A program made the position numbers and the translations under genes. Shown one piece after another: positions 21,854-29,286 of a stretch of DNA of 31,057 nucleotides; within the stretch, counting starts at the first letter, position 1, and each line of letters starts with the position of its first letter. The notes beneath the pieces were generated by a model. That model was not told the origin of the DNA. It did not search any database and saw only the letters and a program-made list of their open reading frames with translations. Origin of the DNA: Actinomycetes bacterium (lineage in GTDB: Bacteria; Actinomycetota; Acidimicrobiia; Acidimicrobiales; Microtrichaceae); NCBI GenBank assembly GCA_023434535.1, contig JAEYSR010000273.1:1-31057 (forward strand). Direction: 5' to 3'.

Positions 21854-22704
21854 GCTGACTCTCCTCCACCGGAGACGCCGCCGGTCTCGACGCCGCCACG
21901 CTCGCCCTCGAACTCGGCGAACATCTCGACGTAGCGGGCACGCAGGGCGTCGTCGGGAACGCGCTGGAAGCCGGCGGCGCTGATCGTGGCGACCACCGGG
22001 AAGATGCCGCGGAGCAGGTCGGGACCGCCGGTGGCCGAGTCCTCGTCGGCCGCCTCGTACAGGGCCCTCAGCACCAGGTCGATGACGTCGTCCTCGGCCA
22101 GAGCGTCGCGGAAGCCGAGCTTGACCACCGTGCCGGCGTGCAGGCTCCCGGACCCGGTCGCCGCGTGGTCGTGCTCCTCGTAGCGGCCGCCGGTGACGTC
22201 GTACTGGAACAGCCGACCCCGCTGGGAGTGGGTGTCGTAGCCGGCGAACAGCGGGACCACGGCCAGGCCCTGCATGGCGGCGGGCAGGTGGTTGCGCACC
22301 ATCTGGGAGAGCTGGTTGGCCTTGCCCTCGAGGGAGATCGGGGCGCCCTCGACCTTCTCGTAGTGCTCGAGCTGCAGCTGGAAGAGCCGGACCATCTCGA
22401 CCGCGGGTCCGGCGGCGCCGGCGATCGCCACACCGGAGTGGCGATCGGCGGGGAACACCTTCTCGATCGTGCGGTGGCTGATGAAGTTGCCGGACGTGGC
22501 GCGACGGTCACCGGCCATGACGACGCCGTCCGCGTAGCGGACCGCCACGCAGGTGGTCCCGTGGGTGACGGTCAGGCCGCCGGGGCCGTGGCCCAGAGCG
22601 TCCACCGCTCCATCGGGGAGGGGCGGGACCAGGCCGGCTCGACGGACGAGCTCCGCGAAGTTCGGGCCCGGGTCGTCCTGTGGGCTGTAGAGGGGCAGGT
22701 TCAC
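21850..22704 (-). CDS. prcB: Proteasome beta subunit PrcB
   Basis: The catalytic 20S subunit, 284 residues as precursor. A propeptide of 49 residues ends in THG, followed by the mature N-terminus TTCVAVRYADGVVMAGDRR. Thr50 (mature Thr1) is the nucleophile, Asp66 is mature Asp17 and Lys82 mature Lys33, completing the catalytic set. Autocleavage gives a 235-residue subunit. AIAGAAGPAVEMVRLF, PLFAGYDTHSQRGRLFQYD and ATGSGSLHAG (around mature 129) are typical. The GTG start is preferred over a longer frame because TACGCT lies exactly 7 nt upstream, which predicts a leaderless mRNA. It lies 50 nt from the pup stop. Confidence 0.97.
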   Translation of the reverse strand: MNLPLYSPQDDPGPNFAELVRRAGLVPPLPDGAVDALGHGPGGLTVTHGTTCVAVRYADGVVMAGDRRATSGNFISHRTIEKVFPADRHSGVAIAGAAGPAVEMVRLFQLQLEHYEKVEGAPISLEGKANQLSQMVRNHLPAAMQGLAVVPLFAGYDTHSQRGRLFQYDVTGGRYEEHDHAATGSGSLHAGTVVKLGFRDALAEDDVIDLVLRALYEAADEDSATGGPDLLRGIFPVVATISAAGFQRVPDDALRARYVEMFAEFEGERGGVETGGVSGGGESA

Positions 22705-22711
22705 GGGCGGC

Positions 22712-22717
22712 AGCGTA
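22712..22717 (-). promoter_or_regulatory. Candidate leaderless promoter of prcBA (TACGCT)
   Basis: Minus strand GTACGCTGCCGCCCGTG: -10-like TACGCT, seven bases, GTG start. It is nearly identical to the pafB promoter and close to the dop promoter. It lies between pup and prcB and would allow core subunits to be expressed apart from pup. Confidence 0.6.
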
Positions 22718-22754
22718 CAAGCTGGTCCCGGCGCGCCCACGCAGCCCCGAGGGC

Positions 22755-22949
22755 CTACTGGCCGCCCTTCTGGATGTAGGCCTTCACGAAGTCGTCGGCG
22801 TTCGTCTCCAGGACGTCGTCGATCTCGTCGAGCAGGTCATCCAGCTCCGCCTTGATCTTCTCCCCGGCCTCGGTCGATGCAGGGACCTCTTCGACCTCGT
22901 CCGAACGACGCTGGGGAGCCGGCTTCTTCTTGAGTTCTCGCTCTGCCAT
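22755..22949 (-). CDS. pup: Prokaryotic ubiquitin-like protein Pup
   Basis: A 64-residue, mostly disordered tag protein. The Lys/Arg/Glu-rich N-terminus (MAERELKKKPAPQRR), by which the proteasomal ATPase engages Pup in known systems, precedes the helical ARC-binding segment (about 28-50, AGEKIKAELDDLLDEIDDVL). The end reads ADDFVKAYIQKGGQ. The C-terminal GGQ means Dop must deamidate Gln64 to Glu before PafA can use it. The ATG has an excellent GGAGGTGA ribosome site about 8 nt upstream, unlike its leaderless-looking neighbours. TACGGT about 27 nt before the ATG could be its -10. Confidence 0.98.
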   Translation of the reverse strand: MAERELKKKPAPQRRSDEVEEVPASTEAGEKIKAELDDLLDEIDDVLETNADDFVKAYIQKGGQ

Positions 22950-22976
22950 GTGGGGGTTCACCTCCGCGTCCGGGTC

Positions 22977-22982
22977 ACCGTA
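22977..22982 (-). promoter_or_regulatory. Candidate -10 element TACGGT and leader of pup
   Basis: TACGGT on the minus strand followed about 20 nt later by the GGAGGTGA ribosome site of pup. It predicts a short leader of about 20 nt. The 140-nt dop–pup gap also has a 10-bp direct repeat GCGAACCCGT (22995-23004 and 23081-23090). Confidence 0.4.
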
Positions 22983-23089
22983 CCGCGCGCCTCCGCGAAC
23001 CCGTGGCCACATAACGGACCCGGGAGTCGGGATCGGCCCCGCCGGACGGCGCGGGTGAACGGGGCGACACCCGTGGGCGAGCGAACCCG

Positions 23090-24604
23090 TCAGCGGCCGA
23101 GGCGGTCCAGGAGGTCGGTCGCGGACTCGGCCTCGGCGAGGAGGGTGCCGACGTGCTCCTCGGTCCCCCTCTGCGGTTCCAGCATGGGCACGCGCCGCAG
23201 CGACGAGGCACCCGTGTCGAAGACGAGCGAGTCCCAGTTGGCCGCGACGATCTCGGGCGCGAACCGGGACAGGCAGGTGCCGCGGAAGTACGCCCGCGTC
23301 CCCGCCGGCGGTTCCGTCATGGCCCTCCGGACCTCGTCGTCGTCGGTCAGCCGCTCGAGACCCAGCTTGCGGGCCAGGCACCGGCCGGGGCGCAGGTCGT
23401 GGTACTGGATGTCCATCGCCGCCAGGCGGGGGTCGGACCACTCCATGCCGTCCCGCTCCCTGTACGCCTGGTACAGCCGGTACTTGGCCACCCAGTCGAG
23501 CTGGTCCGACAGCGTCATCGGGTCCGCGTCGAGCGCGGAGAGGACCGACTCCCAACGGGACAGGACGGCGTCGCCGACCTCCTCCGGCCCGAGTGCGGCG
23601 AGCCCGTGGGACTCCGCGTAGTCGCGCGCCTTGCCGAACAGCTCCCACTGCAGGTCGAGCGCCGTGCGGCGGGACCCGTCGGCCATCTCCAGCGGCTGGG
23701 CCAGCGAGAGGTCCCAGGACACCTGGTGCATGGCCGGGACCGGGCGGGCCAGGCTCGCCGGCGGTCCGAGGACGTCGTCCTCGATCATCGCCAGGACCAG
23801 CGCCGTGGTGCCCAGCTTGAGGAACGTCTGCACCTCGCTGAGGTTGGCGTCGCCGGTGATCACGTGGAGCCGCCGGTACTTCTGCGCGTCGGCGTGGGGC
23901 TCGTCGCGGGTGTTGATGATCGGCCGCTTGAGCGTGGTCTCGAGGCCGACCTCCTCCTCGAAGAAGTCCGCCCGCTGCGTGATCTGGAACGGGACCTCGT
24001 CGGTCCTCGTGCCGGGCGCCTCGGACCCGACCTTCCCGGCGCCGGTGTAGATCTGGCGGGTGACCAGGTGCGTGGTGGCGTGGGCGACGATCCGGCCGAA
24101 CGGCACGGACCGGTCGACCAGGTAGTTCTCGTGGCAGCCGTAGCTGTTGCCCTTGCCGTCGGAGTTGTTCTTGTAGACGACGACCTCCTGGCCGTCGGGC
24201 AGCGCGGCGGTCGCAGCGGCCATCGATCGGATCAGGATCTCCTCGCCGGCACGGTCGTGGACCAGGGCCGTCAGGGCGTCGGGAGCCTCCGGGCAGGAGT
24301 ACTCGGGGTGCGCATGGTCCACGTAGTACCGGGCGCCGTTGGTCAGCACGGCGTTGACGAGGTGGGTCTCGACCTCGGGCGCCAGCGACAGGAGCAGCGT
24401 CTCCTCGCGGGCGTCGTTGCCGGGCGACTCGTCGTCGAAGTTCCACCCGACCCGCTGCGTGCGGTGCGACCCCCGGTCGTTCTCGAGGGCTGCCAGGTAC
24501 GAGTTGATCAGCATCGACGACGCGGAGATCGGGTTGGACTCCCCCGCGCCGCGCACGAGGATCCCGTACTCCGTCTCGATGCCGCAGATCTTGGCGATGG
24601 CCAC
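23090..24604 (-). CDS. dop: Deamidase/depupylase of Pup, Dop
   Basis: A 504-residue homologue of PafA that converts the C-terminal Gln of Pup to Glu and also removes Pup from conjugates. It opens MAIAKICGIETEYGI, with Glu10 of the metal site, and has YYVDHAHPEYSCPE with catalytic Asp96. The segment GWNFDDESPGNDAREET (53-69) is the Dop-loop insertion that PafA lacks. YKNNSDGKGNSYGCHENYL and INTRDEPHADAQKYRRLHV are shared with PafA. The GTG start is the one before the conserved GIETEYGI block; TAGGGT lies 8 nt upstream. Its usual neighbour arc is separated from it here by two carbohydrate genes and a terminator. Confidence 0.97.
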   Translation of the reverse strand: MAIAKICGIETEYGILVRGAGESNPISASSMLINSYLAALENDRGSHRTQRVGWNFDDESPGNDAREETLLLSLAPEVETHLVNAVLTNGARYYVDHAHPEYSCPEAPDALTALVHDRAGEEILIRSMAAATAALPDGQEVVVYKNNSDGKGNSYGCHENYLVDRSVPFGRIVAHATTHLVTRQIYTGAGKVGSEAPGTRTDEVPFQITQRADFFEEEVGLETTLKRPIINTRDEPHADAQKYRRLHVITGDANLSEVQTFLKLGTTALVLAMIEDDVLGPPASLARPVPAMHQVSWDLSLAQPLEMADGSRRTALDLQWELFGKARDYAESHGLAALGPEEVGDAVLSRWESVLSALDADPMTLSDQLDWVAKYRLYQAYRERDGMEWSDPRLAAMDIQYHDLRPGRCLARKLGLERLTDDDEVRRAMTEPPAGTRAYFRGTCLSRFAPEIVAANWDSLVFDTGASSLRRVPMLEPQRGTEEHVGTLLAEAESATDLLDRLGR

Positions 24605-24612
24605 GGGGCGGC

Positions 24613-24618
24613 ACCCTA
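24613..24618 (-). promoter_or_regulatory. Candidate leaderless promoter of dop (TAGGGT)
   Basis: Minus strand GTAGGGTGCCGCCCCGTG: -10-like TAGGGT, eight bases, GTG start. It matches the prcB and pafB promoters apart from the three variable -10 positions and one extra C. Confidence 0.55.
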
Positions 24619-24649
24619 CGTGATCGTGGGTCCACCGCAGCGGTCGGGA

Positions 24650-24679
24650 GGCGGGTCGGACCCCGGTGCCCGACCCGCC
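24650..24679 (-). terminator. Hairpin after the GH43-like lipoprotein gene
   Basis: GGCGGGTCGG (24650-24659) pairs perfectly with CCGACCCGCC (24670-24679) around a 10-nt loop, starting 11 nt after the lipoprotein stop. It separates the inserted gene pair from the dop promoter. Confidence 0.7.
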
Positions 24680-24690
24680 CCGCCGATGCC

Positions 24691-25761
24691 CTACTTCACG
24701 ACCGTGAGGGTCACCGACGGGTCGACCTTCAGGTACGCGATCGATGCCGACCGGCCCCCGTTCGTGGTCTCCCCGCCCGCCGGGAACGACGAGTAGATCG
24801 CCCGCTGCGCCCCCTCGAGGTCCGTGAAGAAGCTGAGCCCTCCCGGCCCGGAGCGCCCGTTCGACGACGAGATCCACGGTCCGGACGGGTCGCTGGTGCA
24901 TGGGCCGGTCGGCGTCGCGCAGCGGGCGATGCCCGTCGAGTAGCCGGGCTCGTACCAGCGTCCGGCCGAATAGGCGAGCAGGTAGTTGCGTCGGACGCGG
25001 TCGAAGACCATCGACGGGTTCTCGATGAAGTGGTACTCCCAGGCGTGCTGTCGGCCGAGCACCACGACGGGCGGCCCGCTGATCACCCCGGCGCCGTCGA
25101 GCGGGAACGCCCGGATCGGGTCCATGGTGTTGCCGAAGGTGACGTAGAGCCACCGCTGGCCCGACTCGTCGGTGAAGACGTCGGGATCGAGGGCGCCGTG
25201 GAGGTTGGCGATGCCGCAGGTGATCGGCGCCGGCTCCGGTGTGAACGGGCCCTGCGGCGACAGGGCGAGGGCCCGTCCGATGCACTGCGGGTTGGCCGGA
25301 TCCGGCGGGTTGATGCGGTCCGCCGCGAACCACATGACCCACACGTTCCCGACCCGGGCGACCGTGGGGGCCCACAGCTGCCGCTCGCGGGCCGCCCACG
25401 CGGGACGCTGGGGCATGCCCTCGACGGTGACGGCGTTCTTCTCCCACAGCGTGTACGGACGGCTGATGTCGGTGAGCCGCGTCACGGGGGCCCGGAGGTG
25501 GTTGTCGGACCCGTACACGTAGTAGGCGCCGCCGTCGGCGACCACGAACGGGTCCGACGTCTCCGGCAGGCGGGGGGTGTCGACGGCCACCTTCGTGACC
25601 GGACCGAGCGGCACCTGGCAGCTCGTGACCAGGACGACCGCAGCGGCCGCCACCAGGGCGGTCGTGATCCGGCGCCAGCGGGGTCGTCGCCGCCGGCCGT
25701 TCCCTTCGGACTGTTGCGACGAGCTGGATCGGGGCGCGCGCGCCCGGACGTGACCTTCCAT
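24691..25761 (-). CDS. Secreted GH43-like five-bladed propeller lipoprotein
   Basis: A 356-residue protein. A long basic N-terminus (RRRRPRWRR at 23-31) precedes a hydrophobic stretch and the lipobox VTSC, with Cys48 as predicted lipidation site, so it is probably anchored outside the membrane. The body shows glycosidase family 43-type propeller motifs: SDPFVVADGGAYYVYGSDN, WAPTVARVGNVWVMWFA, GALDPDVFTD and ENPSMVFD. The Asp in SDPF, the Asp in LDPD and the Glu in ENPS are candidates for the catalytic triad. The family acts on arabinan, xylan and similar glycans; the substrate here is unknown. GGAGGAAGGGAG gives a strong ribosome site. It follows the glycosyltransferase gene by 19 nt. Confidence 0.83.
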   Translation of the reverse strand: MEGHVRARAPRSSSSQQSEGNGRRRRPRWRRITTALVAAAAVVLVTSCQVPLGPVTKVAVDTPRLPETSDPFVVADGGAYYVYGSDNHLRAPVTRLTDISRPYTLWEKNAVTVEGMPQRPAWAARERQLWAPTVARVGNVWVMWFAADRINPPDPANPQCIGRALALSPQGPFTPEPAPITCGIANLHGALDPDVFTDESGQRWLYVTFGNTMDPIRAFPLDGAGVISGPPVVVLGRQHAWEYHFIENPSMVFDRVRRNYLLAYSAGRWYEPGYSTGIARCATPTGPCTSDPSGPWISSSNGRSGPGGLSFFTDLEGAQRAIYSSFPAGGETTNGGRSASIAYLKVDPSVTLTVVK

Positions 25762-25780
25762 CAGTGCTCCCTTCCTCCTC

Positions 25781-27139
25781 TCACACCCTACCGCCGGGCT
25801 CGGGGCTCCCCCGCTCGTGCAACCAGGCCGCGAGGTAGCCCACGCCGAGGCACAGGAGCAGGTCCAGGGGCCCGCGCAGCCGGGGCACCGACACGGTGAC
25901 GAGCGACAGCACCAGGAACTGGCCGACGATCGCCAGCGCCGGCCACGTCCGCCGGTCGTGGCGCCGCAGGACCAGGCCGCCGACGCCCGCGGCGAGGACG
26001 ATGGGGAACACGAACAGCGTCGCGCCCCGGAATCGCGGGTCCCGGCCGTCGACCCACTCGGCGACCTCGGCGCGAGAGCCGGGCAGCTCGAGCATGGTGG
26101 CGGCGCCGTCGCGCATCCGGGTGAGGACCGACAGCGGGTGCGTGGCCACGCCGCGCAGGCCGATGCCGACGAGCTCGTCGCTCCACGCGGCCTCGTCACC
26201 TTCCAGTGCGGCGACCCCGTGGTCCTCGTACCAGTCGGCTCCGGTGGGGTCCATGAAGCCGCCGCTCTCCTGCGCCGGTGGGCCGTACATCGCAGCGAGG
26301 GTGAAGCCGTCCGACGTCACGATCCGGGTCGTCCCGACCTGCACCGCGTTGCGCACGACCCAGGGTGCGACGACGAGCAGGCAGAGCCCGGCCGCGAGCG
26401 TCGCCCTGCGCCAGCCGACGGACCGCCACACGACGACGACGACCACGACCAGGACCAGGTAGGCGTTCGGCCTCGTGAGGCACAGCAGCCCCGTGAGGAC
26501 GCCGGCCATCACCGCCCGGTCGTCGAGCAGCGCCAGCAGGATGCCCAGGACGAGGAGCAGCCCGAGCGACTCGGTCATGGTGATCGTGTCGTTGGCCACG
26601 AGGCTGGGCAGGACAGCGACGGCGAGCCCGGCGACGAGTCCGGCGCGGTCGCCCGCGATGCGCCGGGCGTAGGTCACCGTGAGCGCGATCACACCGAGAC
26701 CGATCACGATGGCGAGCAGCCGGCCCGGCCACAGGACGTCGGGTCCGAACACCCTGGTGGGGATCGAGAGCAGCGTCGGGTACAGCGGTGGTCGGAACGC
26801 GGTCGGGTGGAGCAGGCCGCCGGGGAACGTCGACGCGAAGCCGTCACCGGCGGCCAGGGATCGGGCGAGGCCGACGTACTGGCTGGCATCGGAGCGCGGC
26901 ACCCAGTCCGGCGAGACGACCGCCCAGTGCAGGATCCGCACTGCGGCGCCGACGAGGACCGGGACCGTCCACAGCGGCCAGCGTCGTCTCGTGACCGCTC
27001 CGTCGTGGACGCCTGCATCGACGGCGCTCGGATCGTCGACCGCATCGCCGGAGGGTTTCCCGGAGCGCATCGGGGCGCGACCCGGTGCCGTCCCGGCGTC
27101 CGGTGCCGGGCGATCGCCGACAGCGGTGCCACGCTCCAT
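25781..27139 (-). CDS. Polytopic membrane glycosyltransferase, GT39/GT83 (ArnT/PMT)-like
   Basis: A 452-residue integral membrane protein. A cytoplasmic, Pro/Ala/Asp-rich N-terminus of about 50 residues is followed by about ten hydrophobic segments. VPRSDASQYVGLARSLAAGDGF lies in the first external loop and carries the acidic SD motif that marks the metal/lipid-phosphate sugar site of GT-C enzymes. TAFRPPLYPTLLSI, NDTITMTESLGLLLVL and LTRPNAYLVLVV are typical of the family. It would transfer a sugar from a polyprenyl phosphate to an acceptor outside the membrane; donor and acceptor are unknown. TAGAGT six nt before the ATG and no ribosome site suggest a leaderless mRNA. Confidence 0.85.
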   Translation of the reverse strand: MERGTAVGDRPAPDAGTAPGRAPMRSGKPSGDAVDDPSAVDAGVHDGAVTRRRWPLWTVPVLVGAAVRILHWAVVSPDWVPRSDASQYVGLARSLAAGDGFASTFPGGLLHPTAFRPPLYPTLLSIPTRVFGPDVLWPGRLLAIVIGLGVIALTVTYARRIAGDRAGLVAGLAVAVLPSLVANDTITMTESLGLLLVLGILLALLDDRAVMAGVLTGLLCLTRPNAYLVLVVVVVVVWRSVGWRRATLAAGLCLLVVAPWVVRNAVQVGTTRIVTSDGFTLAAMYGPPAQESGGFMDPTGADWYEDHGVAALEGDEAAWSDELVGIGLRGVATHPLSVLTRMRDGAATMLELPGSRAEVAEWVDGRDPRFRGATLFVFPIVLAAGVGGLVLRRHDRRTWPALAIVGQFLVLSLVTVSVPRLRGPLDLLLCLGVGYLAAWLHERGSPEPGGRV

Positions 27140-27145
27140 CCGTCG

Positions 27146-27151
27146 ACTCTA
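27146..27151 (-). promoter_or_regulatory. Candidate -10 element TAGAGT, leaderless glycosyltransferase
   Basis: TAGAGT on the minus strand, six bases, ATG; transcription +1 would be the A of the start codon. It lies between the arc terminator and the gene. Confidence 0.5.
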
Positions 27152-27162
27152 AGGAGGACCCC

Positions 27163-27197
27163 GCCGGAACCCACCGGGAGACCCGGGGGGTTCCGGC
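27163..27197 (-). terminator. Strong two-part hairpin after arc
   Basis: GCCGGAACCC (27163-27172) pairs with GGGTTCCGGC (27188-27197). After one A-G mismatch, CCGGG (27074+100 to 27178) pairs with CCCGG (27182-27186) around AGA. It begins 14 nt after the arc stop and should end the arc transcript before the inserted pair. Confidence 0.75.
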
Positions 27198-27211
27198 GTG
27201 CCGTCAGTGCC

Positions 27212-28990
27212 CTAGAGGTACTGCCCGGTCGCCACCGCTTCGATCGAACGACCGCCGGTGGCGTCCTCCTTGGTGTCGTCGTGGACGAGCGTCCGGACGT
27301 AGACGATCCGCTCGCCCTTCTTGCCCGAGATCTTCGCCCAGTCGTCGGGGTTCGTCGTGTTCGGCAGGTCCTCGTGCTCCTTGTACTCCTGGTGGATGGA
27401 GTCGAGGAGGTCCTGCACCCGCACGCCCTTGGGGCCGCCGTCGAGCTGGCGCTTGATGGCGAGCTTCTTGGAGCGGCGGACGACGTTCTCGATCATGGCG
27501 CCCGAGGAGAAGTCCTTGAAGAACATGATCTCCTTGTCGCCGTTCTGGTACGTCACCTCGAGGAACTGGTTGGCCTCGTCGGTGCGGTACATCTCGTCGA
27601 CGGTGCGCTCGATCATGACCAGGACGGCCTTCTCGGGGTCGCCGCCCCCCAGCGAGGACACCTCGTCGGGATCGAGCGGGACGTCGGTGGTGAGGTAGCG
27701 GGCGAAGATCTGCGCCGCGGCCTGCTCGTCGGGCCGGTTGATCTTGATCTTCACGTCCAGGCGTCCGGGGCGCAGGATCGCGGGGTCGATCAGGTCCTCG
27801 CGGTTGGACGCGCCGATCACGATGACGTTCTTGAGCGTCTCCACGCCGTCGATCTCCGCCAGCAGCTGCGGGACGATCGTCGCCTCCATGTCCGACGAGA
27901 TGCCCGTGCCCCTGGTGCGGAACAGGGACTCCATCTCGTCGAAGAACACGATCACCGGCGTGCCGTCGGCGGCCTTCTCCCGGGCCCGCTGGAACACCAG
28001 GCGGATGTGGCGCTCCGTCTCGCCGACGTACTTGTTGAGCAGCTCCGGGCCCTTGATGTTCAGGAAGTAGCTGCGCGCCTCCTTGCCCGTGGTCTCGGTG
28101 ACCTTCCGGGCGAGCGAGTTCGCCACGGCCTTGGCGATCAGGGTCTTGCCGCAGCCGGGCGGACCGTAGAGGAGGATGCCCTTGGGTGCCGGGAGCGCGT
28201 ACTCCCGGAACAGGTCCTGGTGGAGGAACGGCAGCTCGACGGCGTCGGTGATGGCCTCGATCTGGTCGTCCAACCCGCCGATGTCGGCGTAGTCGATGTC
28301 GGGCACCTCCTCGAGCACCAGCTCCTCGACCTCCGGTCGGGGCAGCTTCTCGAGGAGGAGTGCGGACCTCGGGTCCATGAGCACGGTGTCGCCGGCGCGC
28401 AGGCGGACGTCGAGCAGCTGGTCGGCCAGCTCGGCCACGCGCTCCTCGTCGGCCCGTCCGACGACGAGGGCGCGACGCCCGTCGTCGATGAGCTCCTTGA
28501 AGGTGACGATCTCACCCGACACCTCGGGGTCGCGCACCATGATCACGTTGTACGCGTCGTTCAGGACGACCTCGCAGCCGCGACGGAGGTCGTCGAGCTC
28601 GATCCCGGGAGAGATCTCGACGCGCATCTTCCGGCCCGCCGCCTGGACGTCGACGGTGCCGTCGTCGTTGATCCCCAGCAGGGTCGCGTAGGCGGCCGGG
28701 GGCTGGGTCAGCTTCTCCACCTCGTCGCGCAGCGCGGCGATGTGGTCACGCGCCTCCCGCAGGGTGAACGTCAGCTTCTCGTTCTGGCTCACGGCCTGGG
28801 CCAGCTGGCCCTTGGTCTCGAGGAGACGCTCCTCGAGGGTGCGGACGCGCTTCGGTGCGTCCTGGAGCCGCCGCACGAGACCGGCGACCTCGTCCTCGAG
28901 CTCGCGCACCTGCTCCCTGAGCGAGTCGACGTCCGCCGGGTCCTCGACCCCGGACTCGGCATCTGCTGGCTGACGATCCTCGTCGTGCAC
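27212..28990 (-). CDS. arc: Proteasome-associated AAA ATPase ARC/Mpa
   Basis: A 592-residue hexameric unfoldase that binds Pup and feeds conjugates into the 20S core. An N-terminal coiled coil (about 22-95) captures Pup. Tandem OB domains (about 98-225) form the inter-ring platform. The AAA module has Walker A GPPGCGKT at 276-283, the pore-loop YVG at 321-323, Walker B VIVFFDE at 346-352 and the second region of homology GASNREDLIDPAILRPGR at 393-410 with arginine fingers. The C-terminus is GQYL, the motif that docks into PrcA pockets. GTG is chosen as start for AGGAGG 5 nt upstream. It is divergent from the ferredoxin gene. Confidence 0.97.
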   Translation of the reverse strand: MHDEDRQPADAESGVEDPADVDSLREQVRELEDEVAGLVRRLQDAPKRVRTLEERLLETKGQLAQAVSQNEKLTFTLREARDHIAALRDEVEKLTQPPAAYATLLGINDDGTVDVQAAGRKMRVEISPGIELDDLRRGCEVVLNDAYNVIMVRDPEVSGEIVTFKELIDDGRRALVVGRADEERVAELADQLLDVRLRAGDTVLMDPRSALLLEKLPRPEVEELVLEEVPDIDYADIGGLDDQIEAITDAVELPFLHQDLFREYALPAPKGILLYGPPGCGKTLIAKAVANSLARKVTETTGKEARSYFLNIKGPELLNKYVGETERHIRLVFQRAREKAADGTPVIVFFDEMESLFRTRGTGISSDMEATIVPQLLAEIDGVETLKNVIVIGASNREDLIDPAILRPGRLDVKIKINRPDEQAAAQIFARYLTTDVPLDPDEVSSLGGGDPEKAVLVMIERTVDEMYRTDEANQFLEVTYQNGDKEIMFFKDFSSGAMIENVVRRSKKLAIKRQLDGGPKGVRVQDLLDSIHQEYKEHEDLPNTTNPDDWAKISGKKGERIVYVRTLVHDDTKEDATGGRSIEAVATGQYL

Positions 28991-29022
28991 CGGACCTCCT
29001 GGGAGTTGGCGGATGGAACGAG

Positions 29023-29036
29023 CGGGAGCGCTCCCG
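29023..29036. promoter_or_regulatory. Perfect 14-bp palindrome in the arc leader
   Basis: CGGGAGCGCTCCCG is a perfect palindrome 32 nt before the arc start. It could be an operator or a small mRNA hairpin. Confidence 0.45.
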
Positions 29037-29098
29037 TGCGGTCGCGCGCCCTCGGTCGTGTTCTACCCCCTCGGCGGTGCCGAGCGGCGCCATCGAGT

Positions 29099-29127
29099 GT
29101 CACGGCTCCGTGACGTCTCGGTCACCG
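29099..29127. promoter_or_regulatory. Clustered GTCAC/GTGAC inverted repeats between arc and ferredoxin genes
   Basis: GTCACGG-CT-CCGTGAC (29099-29114) overlaps a second inverted repeat GTGAC-N6-GTCAC (29110-29125). Further GTGACGG copies occur at 29151 and 29251. They lie in the 296-nt divergent region, which otherwise holds the TATGCT element and no further gene. A transcription factor site is inferred; the factor is unknown. Confidence 0.4.
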
Positions 29128-29208
29128 CCGCATCACGGCGCCCCGGGGACGTGACGGGAGACCGTCGGAGTTTCCCCAGCGATTGCCGTGTTAATCGGTC
29201 GGTGGGAG

Positions 29209-29214
29209 TATGCT
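29209..29214 (+). promoter_or_regulatory. Candidate -10 element TATGCT for the ferredoxin gene
   Basis: TATGCT stands out in GC-rich DNA and predicts a leader of about 65 nt for the ferredoxin gene. No good -35 at standard spacing was seen. Confidence 0.5.
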
Positions 29215-29286
29215 GCGAAGGACCGAGTCAGAGCTCCGCCCCCCTCCCACGTGACGGGGCACGACGTGAAGGCAGGATGACCAACC

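Noticed and set aside
25817..29113. A 1098-codon plus-strand open frame
   Set aside because: It runs antisense to arc and the glycosyltransferase, has biased His/Arg/Gln/Asp composition and no domain pattern. Long antisense frames are expected at this GC content.
29110..29125. CRP/FNR-type operator
   Set aside because: The half-sites GTGA and TCAC are 8 nt apart instead of 6.
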